This document shows positions 23,644 through 24,979 of a stretch of DNA of 24,979 nucleotides, one piece after another (the first letter of the stretch is position 1; every line of letters begins with the position of its first letter). The notes beneath the pieces were generated by a model that saw only the letters and a list, made by a program, of their open reading frames with translations, made no database searches and was not told the origin of the DNA. The translations under genes and the position numbers were made by a program. Source of the DNA: CAZPMT01 sp964587655 (GTDB lineage Bacteria; Hydrogenedentota; Hydrogenedentia; Hydrogenedentales; SLHB01); the NCBI GenBank assembly GCA_964587655.1, contig CAZPMT010000079.1, positions 1 through 24,979 of the forward strand, in the 5' to 3' direction.

Positions 23644-24979
23644 ATGGGACCTCAAGGTTATTCGCTGTTCGGGCAGCGGCTGGTGGAGCGCGGGATCATC
23701 TCCCAGCAGCAGTTGAACGAGGCCATCCACAAGCAGCAGACGACGATGAGCCACCGCAAGCTTGGGGAGATCCTGGTTCGGCTTGGTTACATCAGCAAGA
23801 GCCATATCACGGACCAACTGGCGGACCAGTTGGACATACCGATCATCCGGCTGGCGGATCGTGATATCCCGAAGCGCGTTCTGGATCTGGTGGAGGGCAA
23901 CATCGCCACGCTCTACCGCGTCATCCCCGTGGCGGAAGAAGGTCCGACGCTCGTTATCGCCACGGCCGACCCGACGAATATCAACAACCTGGACAATCTT
24001 CAACGTCTCTTGGATCGCGCCGTGTCGCCGGTATTGTGCTCGCCGGAAGAGATCACGCGGGCTCTGCACGAGCATTACGGTCTTTCGGAAACGACGGTGG
24101 AGACGATGCTTTCGACGGTGAGCAGCGCGAGCACGCTGAGCACGCTGAGCACGATGTCGAATCTAAGTTCGGCGGATTCCTCGCTGAGCAGCGTTGGAAG
24201 CATGAGTGCGAGCGACATCAGCCTGAGCAGCATCAGCGTGGGCAATGTTGAATTCGAGGGCGAGCAGGGCGGTGTCCCCGGGGCGGAAGATGATGATGAT
24301 GACAGCCCGGTGGTGCGGTACGTCCATAATCTGATCCTGGAGGCGTTCCGGTTGCGGGCCAGCGACGTCCACGTGGAGCCCGGCAAGCGTGACGTGAAGG
24401 TGCGGTACCGGATCGACGGCGTGCTGCATCAGATGCCATTGCCGCCCAAGCGCGCGCAGGCGTCGATCATATCACGTTTGAAGATTCTGGCGGGGATGGA
24501 CATCGCCGAGAGGCGGGTGCCGCAGGACGGACGCATCAAGCTGAACCTTGCGGGCAAGATGGTGGACCTTCGCGTGAGCGCGCTGCCCTCGGTCTACGGC
24601 GAGAGCATGGTGATGCGTATCCTGGACAAGAGCGGGCTGATGCTGGGTCTGGGCCAGCTTGGCTTTTCCCCGGAGGACCAGCGGACTTGGGAGAAACTGT
24701 TGGGCCACACGACGGGCGTCGTGCTGGTGACGGGGCCGACGGGTTCCGGCAAGACGACCACGCTGTACGCGTCGCTGCACACTCTCAACAGCCCTGAAAC
24801 GAAGCTGATTACGGTCGAGGACCCGGTGGAATACCAATTGAAGGGCATTAACCAAGTCCAGATCCAGCACGAGATCGGCTGGAACTTCGCGCGGGCGTTG
24901 CGCGCGATCTTCCGTCAGGACCCGGATATCGTGATGGTCGGCGAGATCCGCGACGTCGAGACGGCGGAGATCGCGATCA
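23644..24979 (+). CDS. GspE/PilB-type secretion or pilus assembly ATPase, truncated by the window end
   Basis: The first 445 residues of a cytoplasmic hexameric ATPase that powers type II secretion or type IV pilus extension. Residues ~8-148 are the MshEN/T2SSE N-terminal domain (LFGQRLVERGIISQQQLNEA). Residues ~150-222 form an unusual Ser-rich linker (STLSTLSTMSNLSS and on) that ends in EDDDDD. The core follows: ASDVHVEP, RYRIDGVLH, Walker A GPTGSGKTTT (~364-373), the Asp box TVEDPVEYQL (~390-399) and Walker B RQDPDIVMVGEIRD (~424-437). The final His box and any Cys4 zinc site lie beyond the end. The start has only a weak purine site, AGAGAGG, about 11 nt upstream. No partner genes are in the window, so PilB and GspE cannot be separated. 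Confidence 0.95.
   Translation, partial: MGPQGYSLFGQRLVERGIISQQQLNEAIHKQQTTMSHRKLGEILVRLGYISKSHITDQLADQLDIPIIRLADRDIPKRVLDLVEGNIATLYRVIPVAEEGPTLVIATADPTNINNLDNLQRLLDRAVSPVLCSPEEITRALHEHYGLSETTVETMLSTVSSASTLSTLSTMSNLSSADSSLSSVGSMSASDISLSSISVGNVEFEGEQGGVPGAEDDDDDSPVVRYVHNLILEAFRLRASDVHVEPGKRDVKVRYRIDGVLHQMPLPPKRAQASIISRLKILAGMDIAERRVPQDGRIKLNLAGKMVDLRVSALPSVYGESMVMRILDKSGLMLGLGQLGFSPEDQRTWEKLLGHTTGVVLVTGPTGSGKTTTLYASLHTLNSPETKLITVEDPVEYQLKGINQVQIQHEIGWNFARALRAIFRQDPDIVMVGEIRDVETAEIAI

Noticed and set aside
24127..24160. A tandem DNA repeat as a separate element
   Set aside because: The repeat of AGCACGCTG is only the coding sequence of the Ser-Thr-Leu linker of GspE.

Overview
The window reads as a piece of a GC-rich, free-living bacterial chromosome, probably a metagenome-assembled genome from the Hydrogenedentota/Planctomycetota-like group. 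That placement is an inference. It rests on the large secreted DUF4838 protein, the FG-GAP secreted protein, sugar ABC transporters, a GspE/PilB ATPase and several insertion-sequence relics typical of such genomes. No marker gene in the window fixes the taxon.

Layout. Positions 1-2.0 kb hold an HU-type nucleoid protein (minus strand), a decayed start of a RecD2-like helicase gene, a YtrA-type GntR regulator and a 54-residue FmdB-type zinc ribbon protein. Positions 2.1-5.9 kb hold two secreted proteins, a DUF4838 protein and an FG-GAP/VCBS protein, transcribed convergently. A four-copy 11-bp motif cluster precedes the DUF4838 gene.

Positions 6.3-13.3 kb form an accessory island of broken genes. 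In order they are: a 29-bp perfect inverted repeat; an internally deleted copy of a multicopy gene family of unknown function; a STAND-type NB-ARC/WD40 gene with a lost P-loop and an in-frame TGA where a WD40 Trp belongs; a 5'-truncated IS630-type transposase; and the remains of a ubiquitin-like operon. That operon contains the tail of an unknown gene, a JAB/JAMM peptidase gene shifted at a run of eight T, and an E2-like gene cut short at a 16-bp palindrome. The parts of the operon overlap by 4 nt (GTGA, then ATGA), so it was once a translationally coupled unit. The island looks like a decayed defence locus rearranged by mobile elements.

Positions 13.3-16.5 kb carry a minus-strand sugar-uptake operon (binding protein and two permeases, no ATPase gene). 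Then come an IS1182-type transposase start, an initiator tRNA with its own promoter and intrinsic terminator, and about 640 bp without a recognisable gene.

Positions 17.7-20.4 kb carry a tight three-gene operon: a SWIM zinc-finger protein, a shikimate-kinase-like P-loop protein and a small zinc-ribbon protein. A SEC-C protein is convergent to it. Positions 21.4-22.9 kb hold a small orphan reading frame and a relic mobile element. In the relic, a transposase and a DUF6788 gene diverge from a 22-bp palindromic promoter and both have internal deletions. The window ends inside a GspE/PilB ATPase gene with its own sigma70-like promoter.

The parts most worth a second look are the ubiquitin-like remnant with its slippery T run, the UGA-for-Trp NB-ARC/WD40 gene, the SWIM/kinase/zinc-ribbon operon, and the hairpin that covers the ribosome-binding site of the 6.5-7.8 kb gene family. 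No CRISPR array or rRNA gene was seen.
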